A stretch of DNA of 64,000 nucleotides, from positions 2,954,706-3,018,705 of the forward strand of contig NZ_FPAC01000001.1 of NCBI RefSeq assembly GCF_900116105.1. The letters run 5' to 3'. The DNA comes from Paenibacillus sp. 453mf. GTDB taxonomy: Bacteria > Bacillota > Bacilli > Paenibacillales > Paenibacillaceae. Below are positions 16,339-26,660 of the stretch, piece after piece; position 1 is the first letter of the stretch; the number at the start of each line of letters is the position of its first letter. The notes beneath the pieces are model-generated. The model was not told where the DNA came from. It made no database searches and was given only the letters and a program-made list of their open reading frames with translations. A program made the translations under genes and the position numbers.

Positions 16339-18960
16339 TTATCCTGCTACAATCTGTTCCGCTACACGGAGCGCTTCATCCAGCTTGGAGGCATCCTTAC
16401 CGCCTGCTTGCGCCATATCAGGACGACCGCCTCCGCCTCCGCCGCATACACTTGCTACTTCTTTAACAATTTTACCCGCATGTAAGCCTTTTTTCACATG
16501 CTCCTGCGGTACGACAACGACAAAATTCACTTTATCTTCATTTGCCGCTCCGAGCACAAGCACCGTATCCGGCAATTTCACCTTGAGCTCATCCGCAAGT
16601 GTACGAAGTGCTTCCATTCCGGACACTTCCACTCGCGTTGCAAGCATTTTGGTATCACCATGCTGAACAACTTTATCTGTAAGCTGGCCTGCTTCAATCG
16701 AGCTAAGCTTGCCTTGAAGAGATTCGTTCTCACGCGTCAGCTCCTTCACTTGTACATGAAGCAAGTCAATGCGCTTAGGAACATCGTTAAGATTGGATTT
16801 AAGCAGTGCAGCGGATTGTTTCAGAAGATCCAGCTGTCCTTCCAGGTATTCATACGCGCCCCGTCCTGTAAGTGCCTCGATCCGTCTTACACCTGACCCA
16901 ATGCCGCTTTCGCTTACCAATTTGAAGAGACCGATCTCAGAAGTGTTGTTTACATGACATCCTCCGCACAGCTCCAAGCTGTAATTGCCTACTTGAACGA
17001 CGCGCACGATGTCGCTGTATTTCTCGCCAAACAGTGCCATGGCTCCCATTGTTTTTGCTTCATCAATAGGCTTGTACTCGATCACAACATTCAATTGATT
17101 CCAGATCTGCTCATTTACTTTACGTTCAATGATAACAAGCTCTTCCGGCGTAATGCTTCCAAAATGAGAGAAGTCAAAGCGCAGCCGTGAAGGTTCGACC
17201 AGAGAACCTGCTTGATTGACATGCTCGCCAAGCACTTCTTTCAACGCTTTGTGCAGCAAGTGGGTTGCGGTATGATTCTTGACAATCGCATCCCGGCTCG
17301 TCTTATCTACTTCGGCTTTAATCTTATCCCCTACGCGAAGCTCACCCGCTTCAACGTTTACGATATGAACATGCTGTCCAAGCGGAGCTTTGAGCAAGCC
17401 CTCGACTTTAGCCACGGCAGTTGCTCCGCGAAGAAGCCCCTTGTCACTGACCTGACCGCCGCTTTCCGCATAGAAAGGGGTGACATCAAGTACGACTTGA
17501 CAAGTATCGCCTTCACCGACTGCATCTACGTTCGCATCATTGTGAATAAGAGCAACAACCGTTGATTCTGTCACGAGGTCATTATATCCAACAAATTCAC
17601 TTTTAACCGTCAGATCGGCAATGGCCCCGCCTTGAATCTTCATACTCTCATTCTCATGCCGTGCAGAACGAGCACGATCCCGCTGTTCCTGCATCGCTGC
17701 ATCAAAGCCTTCACGGTCCACAGTAAGACCATGTTCTGCAGCATAATCCTCTGTCAGATCAAATGGGAAGCCATACGTGTCATACAGTTTGAACGCATCT
17801 TGTCCACCGATAACAGAACGTCCTTCCGATTTAGCCCGTCCACTGATATCTCCCAGAATCGCAAGACCATCACTCAGCGTTTCATGGAAACGTTCTTCCT
17901 CCGTCTTCACGACTTTGGCAATAAATTCTTGTTTGTCGATGACCTCTGGATAGTATACACCCATCACATCTGCAACCTGCTGTGTCAATTTATACATGAA
18001 TGGACGATCTAGACCAAGAACTTTACCGTAACGGACTGCACGACGCAGCAAGCGGCGGATAACATAGCCCCGTCCTTCATTGGACGGCAGTACTCCATCC
18101 CCTACGGCGAATGCAACGGTACGAATATGGTCGGCAATGACTTTGAGTGCCACGTCCACCTCTACGCTGTCGTTGTATTTCACTCCAGCAATTTCTGCTG
18201 TACGCTGAATCATCGGCTGGAACAGATCTGTATCGAAGTTGGAGTCCACATCCTGAAGAATCGAAGTTATACGCTCAAGACCCGCACCTGTATCGATATT
18301 CTTATTCGGTAGCGGTGTATAGCTGCCGTCTTTATTATGATTGAACTGGGAAAATACCAGGTTCCATACTTCCAGGTAACGCTCGTTCTCTCCACCTGGG
18401 TATAATTCCGGATCACTCGGGTCATTGCCGTAAGCTTCACCGCGGTCATAGAAAATTTCGGTACACGGTCCACACGGACCTTCGCCGATGTCCCAGAAGT
18501 TATCTTCGAGCTTGATGATGCGTTCAGCGGGAAGTCCGATTTTTTCATTCCAGAATTTATAAGCTTCTTCATCCTCTGGGTAAACGGTAACGGACAAGCG
18601 CTCCGGATCAAATCCGATCCATTTCTTGTCAGTCAAGAACTCCCATGCCCAAGTGATGGCCTCCTCCTTGAAATAATCGCCAATGGAGAAGTTGCCGAGC
18701 ATTTCGAAGAATGTATGGTGTCTGCGCGTTTTGCCGACATTCTCGATATCGTTGGTACGAATACACTTTTGAGAATTGGCAAGGCGCGGATTCTCAGGCT
18801 TCACGCGTCCATCAAAGTATTGCTTAAGAGGAGCCATCCCTGCGTTAATCCATAATAGGGATGGATCGTTATGGGGTACAAGCGATGCGCTCGGTTCGAT
18901 TTTATGTCCTTTGGATGCAAAAAACTCAATCCATTTGGAACGGATTTCACTGGCCTTCAT
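16339..18960 (-). CDS. alaS: Alanyl-tRNA synthetase
   Basis: An 873-residue class II synthetase of normal length that charges tRNA-Ala. The catalytic domain begins [10 protein letters not shown] with [24 protein letters not shown] motif 2 residues and the WNLVF segment. The editing domain shows the zinc/hydrolysis site HTATHLLH and CGGCHV, and the C-Ala domain ends with [15 protein letters not shown]. The ATG follows CGGAGG. Expression is controlled by the T-box leader upstream. Downstream genes are ireB and ruvX. Confidence 0.98.
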   Translation of the reverse strand: MKASEIRSKWIEFFASKGHKIEPSASLVPHNDPSLLWINAGMAPLKQYFDGRVKPENPRLANSQKCIRTNDIENVGKTRRHHTFFEMLGNFSIGDYFKEEAITWAWEFLTDKKWIGFDPERLSVTVYPEDEEAYKFWNEKIGLPAERIIKLEDNFWDIGEGPCGPCTEIFYDRGEAYGNDPSDPELYPGGENERYLEVWNLVFSQFNHNKDGSYTPLPNKNIDTGAGLERITSILQDVDSNFDTDLFQPMIQRTAEIAGVKYNDSVEVDVALKVIADHIRTVAFAVGDGVLPSNEGRGYVIRRLLRRAVRYGKVLGLDRPFMYKLTQQVADVMGVYYPEVIDKQEFIAKVVKTEEERFHETLSDGLAILGDISGRAKSEGRSVIGGQDAFKLYDTYGFPFDLTEDYAAEHGLTVDREGFDAAMQEQRDRARSARHENESMKIQGGAIADLTVKSEFVGYNDLVTESTVVALIHNDANVDAVGEGDTCQVVLDVTPFYAESGGQVSDKGLLRGATAVAKVEGLLKAPLGQHVHIVNVEAGELRVGDKIKAEVDKTSRDAIVKNHTATHLLHKALKEVLGEHVNQAGSLVEPSRLRFDFSHFGSITPEELVIIERKVNEQIWNQLNVVIEYKPIDEAKTMGAMALFGEKYSDIVRVVQVGNYSLELCGGCHVNNTSEIGLFKLVSESGIGSGVRRIEALTGRGAYEYLEGQLDLLKQSAALLKSNLNDVPKRIDLLHVQVKELTRENESLQGKLSSIEAGQLTDKVVQHGDTKMLATRVEVSGMEALRTLADELKVKLPDTVLVLGAANEDKVNFVVVVPQEHVKKGLHAGKIVKEVASVCGGGGGGRPDMAQAGGKDASKLDEALRVAEQIVAG

Positions 18961-19156
18961 AGTTCATAACCTCCGATTTTTAAATGTATATCGATTAACC
19001 TTCCCGCCTCTTAAAGAGACTCCGCTCCGTTGTCAGATTGTTCTCCGATCGTCGTTGCTTCTGAATTATAAATATCGGAATAGTAACCCGCGGTATAAAA
19101 AAGGCTAAAAAATAAATTGAAGAAAGGTTACTCCCTGTGCGGGAGAAATAACCCAA

Positions 19157-19464
19157 GGGAATAAAAAAACGCCCCTGATTAGATCAGGGACGAGTTATTC
19201 GCGGTACCACCCTGGTTATCGCTGCTCATCATACGAATGAGAATACAAGCGATCGCCTTGTTAGGACCTGATAACGGTAGGTCAACCGGCGGCTTTAACC
19301 GCTCTCCGAAATTAGCTTTCCGCCGCTTCATTCCAGGACTCTTACACCCAGCAGCTCATCACCTAATCTTACTTATTAGTTAACATGAGCTGAAGGAGTC
19401 CATTCTCTGAGGGAACACCCTGGCGTACTTGATTTCATCATTGAATTTACCATATAAACATACA
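19157..19464 (-). promoter_or_regulatory. T-box leader of alaS
   Basis: The minus strand carries the T-box sequence AGGGTGGTACCGCG (19200-19213), which pairs with uncharged tRNA acceptor ends, followed by a terminator hairpin (CCCTGATC/GATCAGGG-type stem, 19172-19190) and seven Ts. Upstream lie AGTA and AGAGA motifs of Stem I. Uncharged tRNA-Ala should favour readthrough into alaS. The specifier codon is probably a GCT near 19340 but was not resolved with certainty. Confidence 0.92.
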
Positions 19465-19470
19465 TAATTT

Positions 19471-19499
19471 ATTATATCGTTCCAGAAAGTCCATGTCAA
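19471..19499 (-). promoter_or_regulatory. Consensus sigma-A promoter for the alaS T-box
   Basis: Perfect TTGACA (19494-19499), 17-nt spacer and perfect TATAAT (19471-19476) on the minus strand. Transcription would start near 19464, at the beginning of the T-box leader. Confidence 0.9.
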
Positions 19500-19539
19500 T
19501 GCAGCCTTCCTGGGATGGGATCGAAGGGTCCGTTCACTT

Positions 19540-20610
19540 TTATTCTATCGTTTTCCGCTTGATATAATATATAAAGAAATGCTGAAAGATCACCTTAAGC
19601 GCGGCAAATACAGGCACAGCCAGAACAAGACCGATTACTCCCGCCAGTTCTCCTCCAACAAGCAGCGCAAATATGATCGTCAGCGGGTGCAAATGAAGTG
19701 TTTTGCCAACCACTTGAGGGGACACCACATTACTCTCCAGAATTTGGCAAAGTGTGTTTACGATCACAACAAACAGCACCATTTTAAATGAGATCGTGGA
19801 GGCCATTACTACTGCTGGGGCAGCACCTAGAAAAGGACCCAAGTACGGAACAATATTAAACACACATACAACGCTCGCTAGAAGCAAGGCATACGGCATG
19901 CCAATGATAACATACCCAACATAAGCAAATATACCGACCACAACACATACGATAAACTGACCTCTTATATAATTGCCAAGAGCGGTATCAATATCCTTTA
20001 AGAGCATGACGATGGATTTCCGCTGTGAACGCGGGAGATAGGAGACCACCGCTTTTTCCATCACATCAAAGTCTTTGAGCATGTAGAAAATCAGAAATGG
20101 GACGATAAAGATATTAAAAATCGTATTGATTGTTGAGCCGATGTTATCCATAAAAGTCGAAATCCCTGTTGCCAAACGATTCTCCAATTGATACAACCAT
20201 CCGTTAATACCCGATCTGATCCCCGGAGGCATCAAGCCGCTGTTCATATTATTCATTAAGGTTTGCGCATGCATATTGAGCTCAGGTAAGTGCTCGTTCA
20301 ATTGTTCAAGCTGTTCAACAAACATCGGAATGACATTCATTAGAATAACGACAAGACAAGTGATAAACACAGCGTATATGAGCAGCACAGCTATGCTTCT
20401 GGGAACTTTACGTCCCCCCAGCATACTAACAACAGGGTTTAAGACATACGATACGATTAACGCAACAATAAATGGCGCAAGTATAGTTTTGAAAAAAACG
20501 TATATGTCAAGGAGCATCGGCCGAAGCAGCCAAATAAAATATAGAATGATAAGGGTAAGTAATATGAGCAATCCGTAACGAAACAGCTTGCTGTTTTTTA
20601 AGTGCTCCAC
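19540..20610 (-). CDS. AI-2E family transporter (YrrI-like)
   Basis: A 356-residue polytopic membrane protein of the UPF0118/AI-2E family with about seven or eight transmembrane segments and the late family motif FNIVPYLGPFLGAAPAV. In B. subtilis the family member yrrI also lies upstream of alaS, which supports orthology. The cargo is unknown. The GTG at 20610 has AGGAGGAG upstream; the frame opens further to 20661 without a ribosome site. The alaS promoter lies about 40-70 nt downstream of this stop codon, so alaS is transcribed separately. Confidence 0.87.
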   Translation of the reverse strand: MEHLKNSKLFRYGLLILLTLIILYFIWLLRPMLLDIYVFFKTILAPFIVALIVSYVLNPVVSMLGGRKVPRSIAVLLIYAVFITCLVVILMNVIPMFVEQLEQLNEHLPELNMHAQTLMNNMNSGLMPPGIRSGINGWLYQLENRLATGISTFMDNIGSTINTIFNIFIVPFLIFYMLKDFDVMEKAVVSYLPRSQRKSIVMLLKDIDTALGNYIRGQFIVCVVVGIFAYVGYVIIGMPYALLLASVVCVFNIVPYLGPFLGAAPAVVMASTISFKMVLFVVIVNTLCQILESNVVSPQVVGKTLHLHPLTIIFALLVGGELAGVIGLVLAVPVFAALKVIFQHFFIYYIKRKTIE

Positions 20611-20706
20611 ATCTGTCTCCTCCTCGGACGGGCTTATCCATGTAAGTATATGTAGGACCATCTCAATTTAATCCTGTACTTGTCCGAGGCATAAATGGTC
20701 AACAAA

Positions 20707-20751
20707 AAACGCTAACTGTATCTCAAATGGTCTGAAATACGATTAGCGTTT
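20707..20751 (-). terminator. Terminator between the zinc-ribbon gene and yrrI-like gene
   Basis: AAACGCTAA...TTAGCGTTT extended by ATAC/GTAT pairing, with T-rich flanks on both strands. It ends the transcript of the small zinc-ribbon gene. Confidence 0.7.
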
Positions 20752-20864
20752 CTATTTTTCCTGACTATTCCCCACCCGCGTAAACCGACCGCTATGTATA
20801 CTTCTTCTAGAAGTCATGACTAGCGCGTGTTAGAGCGTGCGTAGAGGAAGTTGTTGGTAATGAA

Positions 20865-21074
20865 TTATTGTGATATTTGCATTCCAGGATAATCCTGAGC
20901 CATCTCATCACCAAAGAATAGATCATCAAGCGAGCTCAGTGTTCCATCCTCTTCCACTTGATACACTGACATCTTATCTCCGTTCACTGTCAGTTCAATA
21001 AAGCATCCCCAGCAATAAAATTGGTGTGAACCGATCTTTCCTATATCTTTGGAACTACAATTTGGACATTTCAT
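20865..21074 (-). CDS. Small zinc-ribbon protein, function unknown
   Basis: A 69-residue protein with two CxxC knuckles, CPNC near residue 3 and CWGC near 25, which can hold one zinc ion. The rest is acidic, with SVYQVEEDGTLSSLDDLF and a MAQDYPG segment. I do not recognise a named family. A GTG three codons upstream is possible, but the ATG at 21074 has TAGGTG eight nt before it. It lies alone between the PRC-barrel gene and the yrrI-like gene and has its own terminator. Confidence 0.7.
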   Translation of the reverse strand: MKCPNCSSKDIGKIGSHQFYCWGCFIELTVNGDKMSVYQVEEDGTLSSLDDLFFGDEMAQDYPGMQISQ

Positions 21075-21164
21075 AAACTTCACCTATCCGTTAGCAGAAT
21101 ATTAAACATTGATACTGTCATAGCTTGAACTTAAGATCATATACTTGGTTACATATCCGCTCTC

Positions 21165-21671
21165 TTAATTCATTCTATACAGATGCTGCTCGCTGGCAGT
21201 AGGAACGATAATGGCATGCTCGCCAAGCGTTATCTCTTCTGCAAGAGGCAGCCATTTCCGGCCTTCCATCAAGTCAGTGACAAACCCGTCACTAATTTCG
21301 AGACTTATTATATGATTTCCCAATTCCTGGTCAAAATAAACATCGGTCACATGCCCGAGCACTAAACCTTCTCTAGTGAGCACCGACATATCTCTTAATT
21401 TATGATGACCTTTGGCATAGCTATATTGTATGTCGTCAGCTTCCGTATGCCGGATCGCCTGTTGATTGCGAATCATTACTGCATCCTCGCCATAAGCGAC
21501 GATGTCTCCCCATTCAATCGTTTTGACCTTGCCCGAAAAAAGGGCTCTACCGTCTAACTCGATTCCACAAATCTTCCAGTCCTCTGTAAGCAAAAAATCA
21601 ACAATTTTGCCGATTTGTCTGCCGACCGTTATATCATAAACGGCAAGACCTATCATCTCTTGAAGTTTCAT
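21165..21671 (-). CDS. PRC-barrel domain protein (YrrD-like)
   Basis: A 168-residue protein with two PRC-barrel repeats: MIGLAVYDITVGRQIGKIVDF (about 6-26) and DMSVLTREGLVLGHVTDVYF (about 88-107). PRC-barrels occur in sporulation proteins such as YlmC and in RimM, and often bind RNA or protein partners. The B. subtilis counterpart is probably yrrD, in the same neighbourhood. The frame extends to 21878 over the end of the cysteine desulfurase gene, but the match to the family begins at MKLQEMIG; the ATG at 21671 has AAGGGA upstream. Function unknown. Confidence 0.78.
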   Translation of the reverse strand: MKLQEMIGLAVYDITVGRQIGKIVDFLLTEDWKICGIELDGRALFSGKVKTIEWGDIVAYGEDAVMIRNQQAIRHTEADDIQYSYAKGHHKLRDMSVLTREGLVLGHVTDVYFDQELGNHIISLEISDGFVTDLMEGRKWLPLAEEITLGEHAIIVPTASEQHLYRMN

Positions 21672-21792
21672 GTCTGCTTGGGGTATCCCTTCATCTCCTT
21701 GAATTAGAATATGAGCAGCACGAGGTGCCGCTATATTCGGCCGATGACAACAGGACGCGAATTCCCTCCTTTGTCCGTATATATAGAAACCC

Positions 21793-22941
21793 TTAAGCTC
21801 TACTACGCAGCCGCTTAATAATGGTTCCAACTTTTTGAGCGGTATATACCAAATCTTTTTTAGTATTACCCAGCCCAAAACTGAATCGAATCGCAGAATC
21901 CATAATTTCTTCAGGTAATTGCATCGCCTCTAGTACATGAGAACGAGAAAGGGAGCCTGAGGTGCATGCTGAGCCGCTTGCGCAGGCTACGCCTTCTACA
22001 TCAAGATTCATGAGCATCGTCTCCGTTTTGACAGAAGGGAAGCTTACGTTAACAATGTGAGGAAGGACCTGTTCAGGATGACCATTGAGGACGAATTCTC
22101 CTTCCCCGACTTCTTTGTTAAGCTCTTCAAGGAACACACTTCGCAGCTCAAGATCGTGAGCTGTTCTCTCCTCCATATGAGAAGCTGCATGCTCCACAGC
22201 TGCGGCAAAGCCAACGATCCCTGCCATATTTTCCGTACCTGCACGGCGTTTACGCTCCTGAAGTCCCCCGTACGCTATAGGATTCAGTTTCACCTCTCGG
22301 CGCAAATACAGTGCCCCGACACCTTGAGGTCCGTTAATCTTGTGGGCCGAGAAGCTCATCATATCCACAGGCAATGCATGCAGATTTATAGGAATAGAAC
22401 CGAGAGCTTGTACTGCATCGACATGAAATAACACACCATGCTCCCGTGCTATGTTTCCGATCTCTTCGATAGGCTGAATGGTTCCCACTTCATTATTGGC
22501 ATACATCACACTAATCAGTACCGTATCCGGCCTTATGGCCGCTATCACATCGTCCGTATGGACAAGTCCATAGGAATCAACCGGAAGATAAGTAACCTCG
22601 TAGCCCTCCTGTTCCAGCTGCTCAAAAGAATGAAGCACGGCATGATGCTCAATGGAAGTGGTAATGATATGCTTTCCATTATTTTCATGGGCAGATAAGG
22701 CGCCAAAAATAGCCAGGTTGTCACTCTCTGTCCCCCCTGACGTAAATATAAGCTCATCCGGAAAAGAGCCCAAAAAAGCCGCAATCTTATCCCGGGCATT
22801 GCTTACGGTACGCTTCGCGGCACGCCCGAAGGCATGCACGCTCGATGCGTTACCGAACTGACCAGTCATCACCTTAAGCATTGCTTCTGCAACTTCAGGA
22901 TGCACAGGAGTGGATGCGGCATGATCCAAGTAGATATTCAT
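21793..22941 (-). CDS. Cysteine desulfurase (NifS/IscS family, YrvO-like)
   Basis: A 382-residue PLP enzyme that takes sulfur from cysteine and passes it as a persulfide to acceptors. The PLP lysine is in SFSAHKINGP (K201), the PLP-stacking histidine in IEHHAV, and the active-site cysteine in SACTSGS (C326). In B. subtilis the orthologue YrvO feeds MnmA for tRNA 2-thiouridine, and mnmA is 2.5 kb away here. The ATG at 22941 has GGGGTG at nine nt; a GTG four codons earlier is the alternative. In B. subtilis it sits next to cymR; here a two-gene cassette lies between. Confidence 0.95.
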   Translation of the reverse strand: MNIYLDHAASTPVHPEVAEAMLKVMTGQFGNASSVHAFGRAAKRTVSNARDKIAAFLGSFPDELIFTSGGTESDNLAIFGALSAHENNGKHIITTSIEHHAVLHSFEQLEQEGYEVTYLPVDSYGLVHTDDVIAAIRPDTVLISVMYANNEVGTIQPIEEIGNIAREHGVLFHVDAVQALGSIPINLHALPVDMMSFSAHKINGPQGVGALYLRREVKLNPIAYGGLQERKRRAGTENMAGIVGFAAAVEHAASHMEERTAHDLELRSVFLEELNKEVGEGEFVLNGHPEQVLPHIVNVSFPSVKTETMLMNLDVEGVACASGSACTSGSLSRSHVLEAMQLPEEIMDSAIRFSFGLGNTKKDLVYTAQKVGTIIKRLRSRA

Positions 22942-23488
22942 TTTGACTTTCACCCCGCTTAAATATGGAACATCTTTTAGTACTCATCATTACAAAACGT
23001 TTTAACATACTCTAATAACTTTCAAACAATATATTGAATATTATTTATACGGACATCTAAGCCGTCATCGTTATTTTTCTGTGATGTTTTATTCATTCAT
23101 ACTATAACAGGCGACAAAAAATTATACTAGTAGCCCTTAGCAGGTTTCAAATAATCCTCATAAAGACTCCTCAATTCTCAAATGTTCCACAGTCCTTTTT
23201 TGTTTAAATAAAATCAGCAGCAACTGTAAGACTAGGAAACCAACCTGAGCGTTAGATTAACGTAATATAGAGCAGCTGCCAACTGGCAAACTGCTCCATG
23301 CTTATGTTAACTAACGGGTAAAAGCCAGTAAACAACAGGGAGCTGGAAAATCACTATTCTGCTATGCTTTACATTTAATTTTTTGATATTTATCCAAAGT
23401 TTGGTATCAAGAAAAGAATTCCTCTGTGACTGTTCATAATAATCAAAGTTTAGGAGAAAATAACTATCGCTTACATGAACTATAAAAC
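22942..23488. other. AT-rich intergenic stretch without a gene
   Basis: No convincing coding sequence on either strand. Small inverted repeats are visible: CGTTA-gat-TAACG (about 23250-23262) and GAGCAG...CTGCTC (23270-23296) with GCCA/TGGC inside. The frames open here lack ribosome sites. It must hold the promoters of the divergent cysteine desulfurase gene and the WGxxGxxG gene. Confidence 0.5.
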
Positions 23489-23503
23489 AGGAGGATCTAA
23501 CAA

Positions 23504-23728
23504 AAGAAAAGATTAAGTGTAACATTTTTGGCTGCCATGAGTATTGCTTTATTGATTGCAATGCCTGCATTCGCTGATAACAATGATGGGAATGCAAACA
23601 ACATGAACACCAACAATTACAATGCAAATGCTGCAGATGATAATGATTTCGATTTGGGTTGGTTAGGTTTACTAGGACTAGTCGGTCTAGCTGGTATGAG
23701 ACGTCGTGAAAAAGAACATCGTAATTGA
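23504..23728 (+). CDS. WGxxGxxG-type small exported protein; expected ATG reads AAG
   Basis: A 74-codon gene for a small exported protein. From 23504 it reads KKRLSVTFLAAMSIALLIA then MPAFA-DN, a complete signal peptide with an AxA cleavage site, then an Asn-rich linker and the C-terminal segment DLGWLGLLGLVGLAGMRRREKE, matching the WGxxGxxG plus hydrophobic stretch plus Arg-cluster tail of Firmicute WGxxGxxG proteins. Its function is unknown. A strong AGGAGGA (23489-23495) lies nine nt before codon 23504, but that codon is AAG, not ATG. The only canonical starts are TTG at 23528 and ATG at 23537, which cut off the basic end of the signal. DUF3231 gene follows by 90 nt. Confidence 0.7.
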   Translation, partial: KKRLSVTFLAAMSIALLIAMPAFADNNDGNANNMNTNNYNANAADDNDFDLGWLGLLGLVGLAGMRRREKEHRN

Positions 23729-23730
23729 AG

Positions 23731-23757
23731 AAAGTCACAACTTTCTTTTGTGACTTT
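23731..23757 (+). terminator. Hairpin after the WGxxGxxG gene
   Basis: AAAGTCACA/TGTGACTTT with a 9-nt loop, 3 nt after the stop codon. There is no T-run, so it is a weak terminator or an mRNA stabiliser. Confidence 0.4.
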
Positions 23758-23818
23758 GCTGACAGCTACATTGGAATTCTATATTAGCACTAAATTTACT
23801 AACAAAGGAGATTAATTA

Positions 23819-24340
23819 ATGAGTATTTTGAGCGGTAACCCAAAAGACGAACCAATGCATTTTGGTGAGATTTTTAGCGTTTGGCAATGTTCAACAGTGG
23901 CTAGAGGAGCCGTATCTTGTTATCAAGCCTTCAAAAACCATGCAGGTGACAAGGAACTGAAGAAAATTTTGGATGACCTTATTGATCAAGCGAAATTAGA
24001 AATTAAAGAGTGTGACCATTTATTAATAAACAATGGGCTTCCTACTGCACCGATCCTTTCTGAAAGACCTGCAGTAAAACTTGAAGATATACCACCAGGA
24101 GCCAGATTCACTGACCCAGAGATTGCTGCAAAAATTGCAGCAGACAATTCAATTGCCCTTGTCGCCTGTAGTCAAGCTATTGGACAATCCATCAGAGAAG
24201 ATATTGGTGCACTGTTTGCAAAATATCATGTTACAAAAACTGCATTTGCTGTGCGTATTCTTGAAATGAACAAAAACAAAGGGTGGTTAGTTCCTCCTCC
24301 GCTTCAGTTTAAACGTCCTGAGGATGCTGTTGTTGAATAG
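23819..24340 (+). CDS. DUF3231 family protein
   Basis: A 173-residue helical protein of the DUF3231 family, which has a ferritin-like four-helix arrangement; some related proteins are found in spores. It opens MSILSGNPKDEPMHFGEIF, has AKLEIKECDHLLINNGLPT in the middle and PPPLQFKRPED at the end. Full-length family members often carry two such domains; this is a single-domain form. AAGGAGATTAATTA precedes the ATG. It follows the WGxxGxxG gene and has its own terminator. Function unknown. Confidence 0.85.
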   Translation: MSILSGNPKDEPMHFGEIFSVWQCSTVARGAVSCYQAFKNHAGDKELKKILDDLIDQAKLEIKECDHLLINNGLPTAPILSERPAVKLEDIPPGARFTDPEIAAKIAADNSIALVACSQAIGQSIREDIGALFAKYHVTKTAFAVRILEMNKNKGWLVPPPLQFKRPEDAVVE

Positions 24341-24348
24341 CCTTTCAA

Positions 24349-24372
24349 ATAGGGCCCAAAGGGGCCCTTTTC
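24349..24372 (+). terminator. Intrinsic terminator after the DUF3231 gene
   Basis: AGGGCCC/GGGCCCT with a short loop followed by TTTTC, 10 nt after the stop codon. Confidence 0.75.
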
Positions 24373-24508
24373 ATATCGTATTTTTTATACTGATCTTGTT
24401 ATAGGATCCGTTCCTCGGCCTCCCCATGAATTCCACTTCCGTAATGCTCGCAACGATGTCATAAACGTACATAATATCGACTCTTGTCCATTTACGCAAC
24501 ATGAAACA

Positions 24509-24554
24509 CCTCAGGTTATTCACTATACCGTTTAGTACAATGAATAACCTGAGG
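24509..24554. repeat. 14-bp perfect inverted repeat
   Basis: CCTCAGGTTATTCA (24509-24522) and its exact complement TGAATAACCTGAGG (24541-24554) around an 18-nt loop. No T-tract follows on either strand, so it is not a standard terminator. The gene-poor stretch 24373-24676 holds nothing else firm. Confidence 0.6.
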
Positions 24555-24560
24555 TAAGTA

Positions 24561-24674
24561 ATGGGCTTATCTCTGGATTTTCGTGCAGGAGAGCTCTGTA
24601 ACCCCAATAGTCAGATTCCAACTTTTAAACAAGCCATTGTCCATGAGGTTACAGCCCATTTAGGACAATTGTAA
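24561..24674 (+). CDS. Possible 37-residue small ORF
   Basis: ATG at 24561 follows GAGGTAAGTA, a usable ribosome site, and opens a 37-codon frame (begins MGLSLDFRAGEL, ends VHEVTAHLGQL) closing just before the end of cymR. The start lies right after the inverted repeat. I recognise no family; it could be a remnant or chance. An antisense frame over 24371-24607 is equally unproven. Confidence 0.2.
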   Translation: MGLSLDFRAGELCNPNSQIPTFKQAIVHEVTAHLGQL

Positions 24675-24676
24675 AA

Positions 24677-25096
24677 CTAAATATAGAACATGTAGCTGTC
24701 TGATTCGGTATCCTCTTTATAGGAGATCAGATCTTGAAGTGTTGTAGAATCCAGCACCTCTGCGATACTGTTGCGGATACGCATCCACAAGTCACGTTTG
24801 GCCGGATCATCTTCTTCTGTAAAATCAACCGGAGAAATCGGTCCTTCCAGCACACGAATGACATCTCCTGCTGTAATCGTCATGGGCTCACGCGCCAAAA
24901 TATATCCGCCATATGCCCCGCGAATACTCTTAACAAGACCTGCGTTGCGAAGGGGTGCGATGAGCTGCTCCAGATAATGCTCTGACAGCTGATTCTTCTC
25001 CGCAATGCTCTTAAGTGAAGTCGGGCCCTCGCCAAATCGCCCAGACAGCTCCATCATAATAGTTAATCCGTAACGGCCTTTAGTAGATATCTTCAA
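24677..25096 (-). CDS. cymR: Rrf2 family transcriptional regulator CymR
   Basis: A 139-residue winged-helix regulator. It opens KISTKGRYGLTIMMELSGR, the Rrf2 N-terminus, and carries HYLEQLIAPLRNAGLV as recognition helix and SIRGAYGGYIL as wing. It lacks the three cysteines of IscR-type Fe-S sensors, which fits CymR, the repressor of cysteine uptake and synthesis genes that works with CysK. The TTG at 25096 has GAGGTG at seven nt; an ATG five codons upstream overlaps that site. Normally followed by the cysteine desulfurase gene; here the DUF3231 cassette intervenes. It is divergent from mnmA. Confidence 0.9.
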   Translation of the reverse strand: MKISTKGRYGLTIMMELSGRFGEGPTSLKSIAEKNQLSEHYLEQLIAPLRNAGLVKSIRGAYGGYILAREPMTITAGDVIRVLEGPISPVDFTEEDDPAKRDLWMRIRNSIAEVLDSTTLQDLISYKEDTESDSYMFYI

Positions 25097-26560
<1,464 letters not shown>

Positions 26561-26588
26561 GCCTGATTCAGCAAGTTAGCAGATGAGT

Positions 26589-26629
26589 AAAGCCATTCCT
26601 CATGTATTACCATGAAGAATGGCTTTTTT
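26589..26629 (+). terminator. Intrinsic terminator after mnmA
   Basis: AAAGCCATTC/GAATGGCTTT with inner CATG/CATG pairing and six Ts. The genes converge here. Confidence 0.88.
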
Positions 26630-26660
26630 CCTGCTTTTTTCATAGGAATAATTTAAATTT

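Noticed and set aside
23307..23738. Minus-strand 143-codon frame opposite the WGxxGxxG gene
   Set aside because: Low-complexity translation of the Asn-rich region in antisense; no ribosome site.
24371..24607. Minus-strand 78-codon frame after the DUF3231 gene
   Set aside because: No ribosome site, overlaps the terminator and inverted repeat, no recognisable similarity.
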